64,000 nucleotides of DNA from NCBI GenBank assembly GCA_022113835.1, contig JAILWY010000009.1, forward strand, positions 4,749,501 through 4,813,500. The letters run 5' to 3'. Made by a program: the position numbers and the translations under genes. This document shows, in pieces, positions 1-12,110 of the stretch. Below the pieces are notes generated by a model, which worked only from the letters and a program-made list of their open reading frames with translations, was not told where the DNA came from and searched no databases. Within the stretch, counting starts at the first letter, position 1. Each line of letters starts with the position of its first letter. The DNA is from Atopsyche davidsoni. Lineage: Eukaryota > Arthropoda > Insecta > Trichoptera > Hydrobiosidae.

Positions 1-3000
1 TACACATTAGCTTGGGGCCAATCAAAATGATCACGGAATGTCAATAAAAAATCATTAGCCTGAAAAATATTTACCGAACGATTTCAGTGGATTACTCCAT
101 TTTTATGCAACCCGCAAAATTCAAAAGACGATTAGACTCCGCTGCGATTTTTTTAAAAAAATGGCGTTCTCACGAGGTTTCCTTCGGCTCGTGGTATTTT
201 AAGCTCGGCAATTTACTGCACAATTTACAATATGTGATACAATCGAGATCATAATCCGGGTCGGGGCGGAGCGTGACCTCGTGTGTCGCAGATAATTCTG
301 CCGGCTTGGGTATACTTGTATATTTTATACTCGCATATCGCATTACTGGGCCCCGTCGAATCAAAACAGAACCAATTTGCGACACGGCTTGACGTAATAT
401 CCGTAGAATGCCGATTGAGAGTTAAGAAACTGGTCGGATAAAAAATTGTGATTAGTGTCACTTGGAGAGATTAGCCCGCTGCGGCACTGAGTTCCCTGTA
501 AAGCCTCTTTGGACTGTAAGGCTCTACACCTGGAAGCGTTTTCGCATGTGAAATTAATTTGCTCGCGTAATTACTTGCAGAAAGCACTTTTATGTTTTGA
601 TCGAATCAACTATATTTTTCTTTTGAGTATATTTTCAAGTAGACTTTGAATATTTGCTACATTATAAAAATTATAATTATTTGAATAGTATATTTTTTAA
701 ATAAATATTAATGTGAGTCATAACATCATGTTTAAAAAAATTATTACGATACGACTAACGTTGATGTATCACAACATCATTAAAAGAGTCACAACAGATT
801 TTTCATAGATTTTAAATAATATTTTTTGCATATGTCTACAAGACAACCATTTTTTCTTGCATATATTGGCTGGTGTATTATGTTTGATAAAAAAAATATG
901 TATTTTTGTGGCTTAAGATATTTTGGTTTGTCGTATAAGATAAATTGCTGATACAATATTTATTCAAAGACAACCAGAGATAAATTCTTATATGCATGGA
1001 ATTCAAAAGAAAAGTGTTATAAAATATTTAGACTTGAATTAAAATGTTGTACATTTTGAATATGCACACAAGTGTTTATACTTAAATTTTACTATTTGAA
1101 CTAATGTTACTTTTATTATTTAACGTGAAATATACCTATACTAATAACTAGAAAGTTTACTGACTTCTGTTTTCACGGTGTATATAAATTGTACAGTTTC
1201 TCATAGTAATCACATTTCTTGAGAAAACATAATTTTGTATTAAGTGTGTTTTCAAGTCTGTCATTTAATCTGTGACATAACGTTTACTTCTAGGTAAGAA
1301 AATTTATAAATAATAACCACAAACGCTAAAAATAAACACTTTTCAAACGCCTCAATTCTTCGCATAAGTAACTGTCTTAAATGTCCATTGGTGAAATTAT
1401 TATAATGAATTGAAAAGGCTTTAGTATATGACTGTTTACACTAAAAATATGTACAGCATTGAAAAAAAAATGCTATTAAATTCAATAAATAATTTATATT
1501 TATGTATTGTTGAAATATCAAAGATTCAGTATTGAAACATAATTCATCGAACAAAATCCCAATGTGCTAACTCTCATATCTCTCACTTTATCTAAGCGAT
1601 TATAATAAACAATAGTCGTATTTCCAATTAACATTAAGAATACTTAAAATTTGCAACATTTACGATCGCGGCAGCCTTGAACGAAAAAAATGATAAGTTT
1701 ATGATAAAAATTCTTGTACGCGACGAGTTTTATGTTCGTTATATGTTTTCATTAGGCAAATCAGTATTGTTAATATAAATATCATGGAGATTGCTTTATG
1801 TAACTCTGGCGCTCCATTGTTATCGCAGAGGTGATAATATAATCAAATATTTACCAACTCGAACTTGGACGATAGCAAATCCGTTAGAATTAAATTAATG
1901 GGTGGGTCCTTTTAAGTTTTGAAAAAAAAAATTTGACCTTAGAAAACGCATTGACAATTTAAGGTTTCGTTGATTTCGGTGATGACTGGCTTATAATACA
2001 TACCATTTGCATAATTGAAAAACCAATATTATTTTACGGGCATTAGTGTTATTCTAAAACATTTATATTAAAATTACCACGTTGACTTGTGACATTTTTG
2101 ATTCCAAATGTCGTTTATCGGTGTTTATAGTTATTTTTGCAGTCATCGTAGAGCTTGAAAAATAGTATTATGAAAATGTATTTAAAATCACTTTTCTGTT
2201 TTAGGATCTTTAATTTATGAATAATAATTTATATTAAAAATAGCAATAGATCAAAAAAATATTGTCTTACCTCTGTTGCATTTAGGTCTATTCATTTTAT
2301 TTCCGTTGCTTCAAGGGAAAATGTCGTAATTAAAATAAACCATAAATAACTTGTGCATTGCGACATATTATTTCCCCCAGTAAATCAAGCATTAATTGTG
2401 TTATTGCTTTTGCTAAAATAAAATACCTTGCGCCTAGTACTATTAGACAATTTTAGTTTAATTTGTGAGCCTTTAGCTATACGAAAAAAATATGAAATTA
2501 ACCACAACTCGTAGAAAATATGCAATCAATAATAGTAAATGTTTTCTCACATAAACTGACTAATTTTTTTAATAAACAATAAATATCAATAGTGAGCACT
2601 TTCGTTTTTCATAATCTTCTTTAGATTCTGAGAGTCAGATCATAATTTTTTAACAATTTGACTATTCATATTTGTCGATTTTATTAGTGATAGACTTTAC
2701 TTGTTGCTTTATTTTAAAAACAGCCTCAGAAGATTTTTAAATATTTAAATAAAAGAGGATAACAAATTTTTAATATGTCTATAGATAATTTTATAAGATG
2801 CAATAAATTAAAGATAATATTCACATTCTCGCTTACGAATTATTTATTGTGATACATATTAATATTGAATAATAAAAATATTATAATCTACAGTTTCACA
2901 AGCCCGGCAGAGGCCGGACCCATTTCACGGTCAAATAATCTCAATACGAGACCATCTCCGCCAGAGTCGAGGACTCTCCATAACCGAGACGCTCAAGAGA

Positions 3001-6000
3001 TTTTTTTTAATTAAAAAAAAACATATTCGTGATTCATCCTAAAATACCAACAAAAAAACACAGCCTTGAAAAATGTTACAAATAAATTCTTCACTTTCGG
3101 AATTCCATAGTATTCTATAACTCTATGGAGTTTAAAATAATTAGATGTTCAACGATGTAGATTATTATTTTTTTAAAATTTAATAAAAAAAAGACAGCCT
3201 TCCTGCCTTTTGATAATTTAAATAAAGATAAATATGCATATATTTTGTTTTACCTTTAAAGTATCCTTGCAAATTGTTAATATATTTAGAGTAATATAAT
3301 AACAGCATCAAAAATATGCATTGTTGTTTTTACTGAGTATGTATATATAAACACGAATCTGAATAATTCGTCAGTTTAAAGTACCAACAGCCCCCGCAAT
3401 CCCAAGGACATATGCACAATTGTAAATATATGAGAAAAAATCACCATTTTATAGTTTTTATGCAACACATTAAATTCAAGAGTCCAAAGCGCAAAAAAAA
3501 TCAAGAAGTATAGTAGAATTTGATTGTTTGAAACGAAAAAACTATAGTAAACACTTTAAACTATTTAGATTAATTTATTTTACCTGCAGCTCAAAATTTT
3601 AAATTATTTAAGTATTATTTTCTGATTGTAAGTATATTACAAAATAGTGGCTATTGCATCTTTTGATTGTTATAAGTGACATTAAATTTATAGGTAACAT
3701 TTTTAAAAAGCTTACTTTAGAGTTCTTCATGTATAAAAAAAATAGAACATTTGCTTAAAAATATGTTATTCTATTGTAAAATTAACTCTATCATCTGTTT
3801 TCGCGATAGTTATTCAATATAGTTTTCCTTTCACCGGTGCATTTATGTCCATAACGCACATTTCAACATGATTTTTTGCAATTAAGTATATTGCAAATGT
3901 CTGACCTGGTGGTAGAGTTTATTTACCCTGGGGGTCTCTTACGGAACGACCCTTCTGGGTAGTCGTTATTGGAGCGAAGCACTTATACTTTCCATGACAA
4001 GCGTAATTCTTGCGCCGTACGACCTGGGTATTAAATAATATGTAATACATTCTCAGAAACACTGAATATGGGTACATTCAGCAACAGTATAGCTTTCCAT
4101 ATATATAATATTTTTTATATTAAGTTGCTTCAAATATTTGTATTGAAAAATATTTTTTTCTATCTCACCTTAAAATTAATGATATTTGTTTAATATGCCG
4201 AGCATTATTTGTTGATATATATTATATCAATTATTTGCTTCAATCAATATGAAACAAATGTCACGAAATGGTTTTAAAGTAAAGATAAATTATAAAATTT
4301 TATCATCAAATTAAAAAGAGTGCATTTGTATAATCTACTAAAAAGAAATGTTTCCAATTCGTATTTCCAGTGTCGACAATTGAAACAATGTGTCTAATAA
4401 TCGAGCTCACCTCTTGGAGCACGCGCACGCAACCACATCGGCAACCACACGTCTTTTCATTTAAATACATTTATAAATAATCGTTATAAAACAACAATAA
4501 TAATTTCTTTTTATGAGGCATGTCTTTAAGCAATAAAAAGCTACCAACTTCTTTTGGTTTCAAAAGTTGATTTGGTTTGATAGATTCTCCATTGCCTGCC
4601 ACTCACGATCGTGCGTGACGCATCGCATTAACTAAGAGTCGGATCTGTTATTTATTTTCGTGCAATTGCGTAAATCTGGTTCGTGACCGTGAGCGGCTAC
4701 TAACGCCAACGCCTTCGTGTAGCTTCACGATCTCTACACCTGTTATCCAACACCTCTGTAACTCCGCCTAACTCGCAAGTTCCATAAAAACCAATCTCTT
4801 AACAATTCAATTTGGAAATGTTTGTTTCACCCGCATTCAACGTTTTTTGTTTCAAATGTAATGCGTATAATTTTTTGAACACGAGCATGCATAATCAAAT
4901 ATAAGAATTAAATAGGCCGTCACAAAATATGACAAGTGAATATTTTCAGATTTGGAGAATCATTTTCAATAAGTCTGGGTTTCATTGAATGTCACTATAA
5001 ATGAGTAATTTTCTTTACTTTTTACTATGGATAATTCAAACATTTTTATTGAAATAATTTTACTGAAAATCAATTTTACTAAGGCTCTGGTAGCGACAAT
5101 CAAGTCTAATTTATTCTGCGGTTTTAATATTCCAGTGAAATAATGTGCATACCCAAAAAAATTATTATTCCTCCGGATTATTCTCAGAAAGACAATTACT
5201 TGTACGGTTTGATTATGTCGATTTCTAGTGTTTTCAAGATTATGTTAATATATGTGGTTTGTATTCTGACCGTGCGTTGAACTTTTTTTGCGGAAATATA
5301 TTTTGCAATCTAGAGCTTAGTATTATTGACATGGACAGCTTACTAAGATTTCAATGATAAAGTCTTACAATACATATAAATCTACAATTATTCTTATATA
5401 ACATATACTTGAAATTCTTAGTAAAAACTATTGCAACTCGTGCGTTTGAAATTGCACTGTTTTGCAAAGGTATATCCAGTTTAAACAATATTTATTTTAT
5501 TCCTATTTTTATATAGTTTGATTTATTTTAGTATATTTACTTTAAAATTGAGCGGTAAAAGTTTTATTAAATGTGCTGAAGTGAGATATAAAATAATGTG
5601 TATTTCTTTTACACACGATATATTTAACTGCGTATTTACAATTAAGTCATCAAGTGTGCGTGTCTACAAATTTTAAAACTTTGAAACTCTCATTTTTTTC
5701 AAACGTGGGCGCTTTCTTATACGACAATGAAATATTAAACATTTAAATAAACATTTTAAAAAAATCTGCTAAAAAGAGATAATAATTTGTTGAGTTTTAG
5801 ATACAATATTTGGCGTAGGCGCGATATCGTTACGATACATCTCGTTTTGGAGATTTACGAACGCGTTAATCTTCGATAATCGAGAGATCTCTCAATTTAT
5901 TAAAGATGTATAGGTAACACAGACCGTTTCAAATTTATCTCTACACGAATGCGTGCCCACTGTCAGGCCCCAGGGTTTCTTCAAAAAACCAATGATATAA

Positions 6001-7984
6001 CATAGTCTTCTTTATAAAATATTAATAAATATTCTCACGTAGGCAATCACTGCGTACGATCTACCTGCGGAGTGATCTGTCACTCTTCGCGCACGGTAGC
6101 TCTCGGCGACCGTTGCCTCCACATAAACGCCTGCCGGAGCGTTTAAATAAAATGACCCGAGTTTACGCCTGAAATTTCTTTTAATTCGCGGGCCTTTAGC
6201 GGTTGATTAATTACATCTGGGCCGGGTCCAGAGCACTGGACTGATTTACCGACCGGTTTGGTTTGGTACATTTTCGTTACGTGAGTTACATAAGGCGAGC
6301 AATGCGGCACTCGCCGTGGGCGCTCCCGCCGCCAGAGAAGTGACCAAATGAGTGAGCTTACTGTAACGCGAGATTTATTGTTCTCACCCATTTTAAAGAA
6401 AGTAGATTGTATATATTAATACTGAAAGAAGCTACACTTTTTATTTAAGCTCACTTATAGCATTGAGATATTTCTTCTTGGTGCTGCTGCTCGAGATCAC
6501 ACTTGTATGTTTTAATGTAAATTTTACAAACAAAAGGTTTGGCACTGCTTGCGGACTCACATATCTATGGAAATTTTTTAACTTCATTTTGTCCTTCAAA
6601 AAAGAGTCCATTGCGGCAAAATTCTGTAGTTTAAATATTGCTTAACTTTTTAAAATTATCTTGACATAAATAAATCTCTTTAATTTGACCGGTATCTTAA
6701 AATGGTTTCACCTACATGGTGACACCTACTTAATGTTCTGAAAACATTTTGCTAACGATAAATAGTCAATTAATTTAGTGTATTCCATTATTTTTTTATA
6801 ACATAGAATTTCAAGTAACAGTTATCACGAAATTGATTTCACATAATTTTGCTTCCAGTGGCATCGCGTACTTATTTTGCCTTGACATATAGAACACAAC
6901 CTCTCCCAAAGGTATCTTGTAATTTTCTCATGATTCGATGTAAGAATGTATTGCATAATCGCCAGTAAAGCTCTACCGGAAACACGTAAATAGAATAAAG
7001 TACATTCTCATTAGTGAAGTAAAACAAAGGTAATAACATTATTTCTTCACGTATTACCTACACAATACCAAAACATGGCCTGCTTTATTGCGTTCAAAGC
7101 TAAAAATAATTCAATTATTATTTTAAAGCAATTTTGTAATATCATACAGATAATTTGCCATAAAACAAGTTGTTCGCCCACAGATATGTTTTAATTCCTT
7201 AGAAACTAGGCATTGCAAAATAATAATGAAATAAATATACTTCATTTTTTTAAATATGAATTCGGAAAATATCTGCTATTTTCATAACAATAAAGTAATG
7301 CTTTGGTAAGTATAAGTTGTTTTCAACTCACAGATAATTTCTAAAAAAACCAATGAAGCTCAGGTGTTACCAAAATAATGTTTTGTTTTTAATAATTTAA
7401 ATATTATTATTTATTTGTATCAGTGCCATGCATAATTAAAGTGTTGCAAAAATCTTAACGTTACATTTTTAGCCGTTATGAGAATTGTAATGATAATACA
7501 AAGAAAACATATTAATGCTTATACTATAGATTCATTTCATAATGCAAAGTAGAAGGTTTTTTAAAATTTAATTCATAAGCATGCCTATGCAAAAAAAAAA
7601 CAACATAATCAAGCGATGCTTAAAAAATATTACCATCTGGGTATGATTATATTTATCTTGCTCAATGTTAGAAATAATGATACATGAGTACATATGGGCA
7701 AAAGCAGCCAATTAATCATTCACCTCAGCGATATAACATCACCTCCGTTCAAATTAAACATGTCGCTGTTTTTATTCAATATCGCCATCATCGAAAGGTT
7801 GTATTTTATGTATCCTCGGCTACTACACGCAGCTGATAAAAAGCTCGGCGCGTGGTTGCTACACTTAATGGCCTTTTTAATGACTTAAGGCTTTGCTAAG
7901 AACACTAGAACTGCCTTCAGCCAACTCGGTTTCCTTAAGGCTACGTTCAACAGAAGTGGTTGTGTTACAATTGTTGCATCTTAC
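1..7984. other. AT-rich non-coding stretch, no gene supported
   Basis: I see no supported gene here. Open frames are short, lack plausible starts or composition, and fit chance in AT-rich DNA. GC-richer patches stand out at about 2900-2990, 3900-4030, 4400-4790 and 6050-6370. They could be conserved non-coding elements or decayed transposon pieces, but I recognise no family in them. A TAG|GTAAGA junction at 1291-1299 has a weak pyrimidine tract and is not called as a splice site. Confidence 0.6.
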
Positions 7985-8053
7985 CCCAAAATGTATCAGA
8001 CATCTCAAGCACCTCTGTATATCGCAGATTAACCGGAAGTTATAATGACATAC
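7985..8053 (-). other. Putative small spliced exon, recursive-splice type (copy 1 of 3)
   Basis: Read on the minus strand, a pyrimidine-rich tract ending TTTTGTTTCAG at 8054 is followed by a 69-nt block and then the donor GTAAGATGCA (7984 downward). The block begins GTATGTCATTATAAC, so splicing at its acceptor would rebuild a 5' splice site, the hallmark of recursive-splicing exons. It resembles the blocks at 24147-24226 and 37137-37219: over an aligned 30-nt core it matches the 24-kb copy at about 24 positions. Read from the first base it is open for 23 codons with a C-rich peptide. The three copies differ in length modulo 3, so a conserved protein insert is unlikely. Sequence likeness stops at the exon edges plus ten donor bases. 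This implies a long minus-strand intron; the parent gene is not visible. Confidence 0.42.
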
Positions 8054-8204
8054 CTGAAACAAAAAAATATATATTAGTTAGTGCAAGTATTCTAAATAAT
8101 TAAATGTGCTATTTATTGCTTGTAAATACCGCCTTTAAAAAAAACAGTTTAACTATATCATTTTTTTATAAAAATTGGTGTGTTATCGGGAGTTGCGTAT
8201 TTAA

Positions 8205-8257
8205 TTAAAGCTCCAGACGTTTCGGTCGCATTTCTGAGGTTTTCTTCAGGGACTTAA
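8205..8257 (-). ncRNA. Decayed Penelope-type hammerhead ribozyme motif
   Basis: On the minus strand the core CTGAAGA (8243-8249) is followed 19 nt later by GAAACGTC (8216-8223). This has the order core, helix II, GAAA, palindromic ACGU helix III and a GUC cleavage triplet, as in minimal type I hammerheads of Penelope-like elements. The outer arms AAGTCC and GGAGCTT can still pair with one bulge, giving a helix I. Helix II has no convincing pairing, so this copy is probably inactive. The block at 15654-15692 shares both flanks with identical spacing. Confidence 0.35.
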
Positions 8258-9559
8258 GTTATTTATTTATTGATGGGAAACTTTAATTTAAAAAAATAGC
8301 TTAACACCCAAGAACACAACAATGCGCTTACTTTCTGAAAAAATTCCTACAATATCATTTAAATTTTAAATAAAACTTGTTTATTTTATAATTAAGTCTA
8401 CAAATAAAACGATGTTTTGATTTAATTTATTCAGATAGTTTATAAAAAAAGTGATATAATACTAAACATTCAACTTTACGCATAAATATTTTTTTAAATT
8501 CGGTATTTAGGATTCAAGGATATTTTTTACGTAGTTGTAAAATAATGTCTTTATTTCCATATTTATGAAATAATACAAGTTTTTATCAAATTATTGGTAT
8601 ACGAATGAATTCATTAAATGCACTTAAATCTTGACTAATTCTATCCTATGCTTTGCACTCAGAGTTAGAATAAAATGGATCTTTGAACAGATATACAATT
8701 ACATTGTTTAGATAACGCCAATGAAATATTCTTTGTACATTAGAAAGTAAGTATTCCTCAAGATGTTGTAAGTAGCAAAAACCGCATACCGCAAGCAAAC
8801 ACTTAAACAGCATCCATTCTTTATAATAATTGTAATCAAGCTTACTTATTTCATTAGAATAGTTAGACAACTGCCGTATAAGTGCCATCATTATGCACTT
8901 CGGCATCATACCATTATGTCTGATTAAATAGAAACTATAATGCTTGCCGAGCATTTTGTATATGGGATGCGCTTGAAATTTGTTTCAGTTTTAATTTCAC
9001 TTTTCATTGTTACCTTGGGGGGTCGGTCCTTTTAAGACCCCAGTTTTCTCCTGCCCTCGATCTGGGACGGACGTGATGTCCGACATATAAATTACGACAG
9101 GAACAGAGCGGCTCGTGCCTTGTCTCTCATTCGATCTCTTCCCCGAAACACAAAGAAGGGAAATCGACTAATTTGACACACCTGCCAAGGCTGATATTGA
9201 GAACCTTCATTGTTCCGCATTTTGTGGTCTCATGTTCTTTTTTTATGTAATGTTACATTCTATACTTTTTTTATAATTTTCGGGTGACAATTGAATGACA
9301 CAAACACGGCAGTCGGGTTGTACAAACAGAGTAATCGACTTACATGTCACAAGTCTGAATAACAATAGCAAAAACATTTTATACGAATTTTTTTTAAAGC
9401 ATGTGCAATAAATCATTGACTTTTAATCAAAAGGTTTATTTACTTACGATTGAGCAACATTAAATGCAACTAATAAAGCTTTTAAAGTGATGTGTCGATC
9501 GAAATATTTTCGTAACAATTTCGACAGCCAAAGATTTTACTATTTACGGTATATATATA
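8258..9559. other. Non-coding stretch with a GC-richer island
   Basis: No gene supported. A GC-richer island at about 9010-9190 includes a small stem with arms GGGGTC (9019-9024) and GACCCC (9036-9041). The remainder is AT-rich with A/T runs. Confidence 0.5.
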
Positions 9560-9706
9560 TATTTTCTAATATGATTAGGCACATTAGTTCACACATAGAA
9601 GATGATTAAAGAAATTATCATCGTGATTTGTGTGGGATTTGAACCCACATTCCAAGGCTTACATGGCCGGTGTACTGATCATTGTACTAACGAACCACAT
9701 CCATTA
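9560..9706 (-). repeat. tRNA-derived SINE copy
   Basis: On the minus strand the head (about 9706-9625) has a good B box, GGTTCAAATCC, inside a perfect five-pair T stem (GTGGG/CCCAC). The D arm and anticodon arm are weakened, and about 5 of 7 acceptor pairs remain. A non-tRNA body follows (about 9632-9567), then an AT-dinucleotide tail at about 9550-9566. The body recurs in both arms of the inverted repeat at 62017-62190, which shows it is a dispersed family. The anticodon stem has only about three pairs and the position before the anticodon is not T, so this is a SINE rather than a working tRNA gene. Confidence 0.55.
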
Positions 9707-12069
9707 ATCGAGAATTTTTAACAATCATACTCTACATATGACCCAATGTGCCAGGCCAACCAATATTTAGTGATTTGCAAGCACAGGACTTTTTAAACAA
9801 AGTAACAAGTGAAGCGTTTTTAATCCAATCTGGATACTATTTTTAAAATCTATTAATTTAGCCAAGACGCGCACCATCATATACGTATGTCTATTTTTTG
9901 GATTGAACGTCAATCAAGTGCGTATTTATTACCCATTACGGGTTTATTAAAATATAAAGATTTGGCGTTGAATAATGCAGTTTACATGGGAAAAACAAAA
10001 TATAAAATTTATTCAATGAAATTGTATATTGTTAGATCCGGAACCCGGAGCCTTTTAGTATGCACTCGTGAAATATGCTTAATTCACGCAAATGTAGCAT
10101 TAATGAGAGCGCTATAAGGCAATGTTGAATAACCTTTAGCCAAACATGTCGGCAATCAAGGCTTAGAATCTCCGCCGTTTACGGTCAAATTGTCGAATAA
10201 GGCACGTCCTGAAATGGCGTCCTGTGGCTTGTTGCGGGGCATTGCACAAGCGCCGAGGATAATGGCGGAAGCGTGGAATCCATTTCACCGAGCACGCGCC
10301 TCGCCGACTCCCGGCCACTTGGTTATTTGTCAGGCCATCACGCGCACTTTCTCCAGGACCACTGCCCATACTAAATTAACTGTCGCTTTCCTTTAAGACG
10401 AACTGCAAGGACAGACTGACGAAACGCTAACTGGCAAGTAAACGGATTACCATGCCGAGCGGTTGCTGCCGAACTGATTTTCTTCGCAGACGAAAACGAG
10501 CAATCCACCCGAGGCATTTAAAATTGTTAAATATGTTTATACTATATGCACGCACAGTATAAATAACTTCTCAAGATAGTTTAAAGTGTTTAGCAGCAAT
10601 TTGCATAGAAGGTGACCTTCGAAAGAAAAGATAAAAAAACAACCGCAAGCATATTTACTCATCTAATATTCTTTGAATTCACATGACTTTTCACTAAACT
10701 ATCTTGCCATCATAGAGCTATGAGTAATCAGCAATAGCACCTGTACCTGAAACTTTTATCTAGCAGTGAACTTAAAATATCTGATTTCAGATAGTATATA
10801 TATTTTATGAGTGTCTATTATCCTAATATTGTGCTCAACAGAAAAATGAAGAAAACAATAGAGTAATCGTTTGTCATTTTATTAATATTCACATAACACG
10901 TAGTTACTAAGTTTTAAAATTTCATTTGATAATAAAAGTAGGTATGATGATTATTTTAGTTACATTACTAGCGATAACTAGTTAATAAATCAGAAATGGT
11001 GGAAGAAACCACGAAACAGTGATTTCTACAGTGCATCTCGTAAAATACCTTAATGGGACTTTTTCATTCTTTGAATACATTTAAAACCTGCTTTCAGTTT
11101 TTAAGTGTATGTAGATGAACTCATGTAATAACAATAAATAAACGATTGCCAGCAGATACTAACGCTAAAAATCTTTCTCCTGGTTTTTTTTTTCAACACA
11201 AGAATTATGGTATTAATAATTATAAGACTATTGGCATATTTATAACACGCAAGTGTTTATTGATACGAATTTAATGGTTCTCAGATTTCGTTACAGTGTA
11301 ATTTTGTGCATTAATTTAGTAGCTTTCATAAATGGATTATTAAAAAAAAAAACAAGATTATTTTCTAAGCTTTTAATTTGTGCGTTCATATTTATTTAGA
11401 AATTCATTTCAGCCACTTATACCAAGAAATGTACGGTCAAATACAAGCACACTTGACACAGATTTTAAAGATGACTCACAAAATTACTTTATAATTGCGC
11501 ATCATCACCTGCTGATTTGGATTTATATAAAAAAATGAGGGACACCAATAAAACACGACGTATCAATTATGACTTGTTTTATATATACTTAAGACCATTA
11601 AGCTTCTCTTAAAGGAATGTCTCATAGCTTATAATCAGCTCTATCACCATAAATATATATTGCAGCAATAAAAGGCTGAAAGTGAAAAAAAAGCAGTTTA
11701 GAAATATAAAACCAAAACAACGCGTTGTTTTCGTGGCGAGATATAGAATATTATTCGTTACAAAATGTTACATCAAAGAAGATGTTACGAATTCAAAACT
11801 TTTTCCCTTATCTAACAGCGGAATCACTTTCTATCGATGACTCGATACAATATCGTGATATTATTTTCATATTCAAATCAAAACTAGACTCTAGAATATT
11901 TATATTTAGATTGACAGAATTAAAAAATCTTCAGTGAGTTGATTTTGAAGAACCGCCGATGTCTGACAGATTATCTTAAAAATTACGTGTGTTGAGCGCA
12001 CCAGGTGTGTTTGAATACATTTCAGGTTTTTCTGATATTAACTTTCAGATGTGTATTAAATTTTTGTTT
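9707..12069. other. Non-coding stretch; GC-rich island at 10160-10510
   Basis: No gene supported. The island at about 10160-10510 is open on both strands over about 200 nt, which reflects its base composition. I recognise no protein in it. It could be a regulatory element or an old exon. On the minus strand near 10740 a TTTCAG|GTACAG junction recalls the recursive exons, but no GT donor follows at a suitable distance. Confidence 0.45.
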
Positions 12070-12110
12070 GTGAGCGCTTTTGCTTTTTGAGGGCTTCTTC
12101 AGGTCTTGAC
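12070..12110 (-). ncRNA. Very degenerate hammerhead-like motif
   Basis: On the minus strand CTGAAGA (12096-12102) is followed by a short variable stretch and then AAAAGCGCTC, where a hammerhead would have GAAA, a palindromic AGCGCU helix III and a cleavage site. It resembles the 8205-8257 block (shared GAGG..TTCTTCAGG on the plus strand), but GAAA has become AAAA and helix I pairing is not evident. Confidence 0.18.

Noticed and set aside
1280..1300. Zero-length ratchet splice site on the plus strand
   Set aside because: TAG|GTAAGA is present, but the pyrimidine tract is weak and there is no supporting exon or gene.
9626..9706. Functional tRNA gene on the minus strand
   Set aside because: The T arm is intact, but acceptor and anticodon stems are poorly paired, and the sequence continues into a repeated SINE body.
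10690..10752. Fourth recursive-splice-like exon
   Set aside because: It has the TTTCAG|GTACAG junction, but the only donor-like match is GCAAGATAG and the core is not clearly related to the other three.
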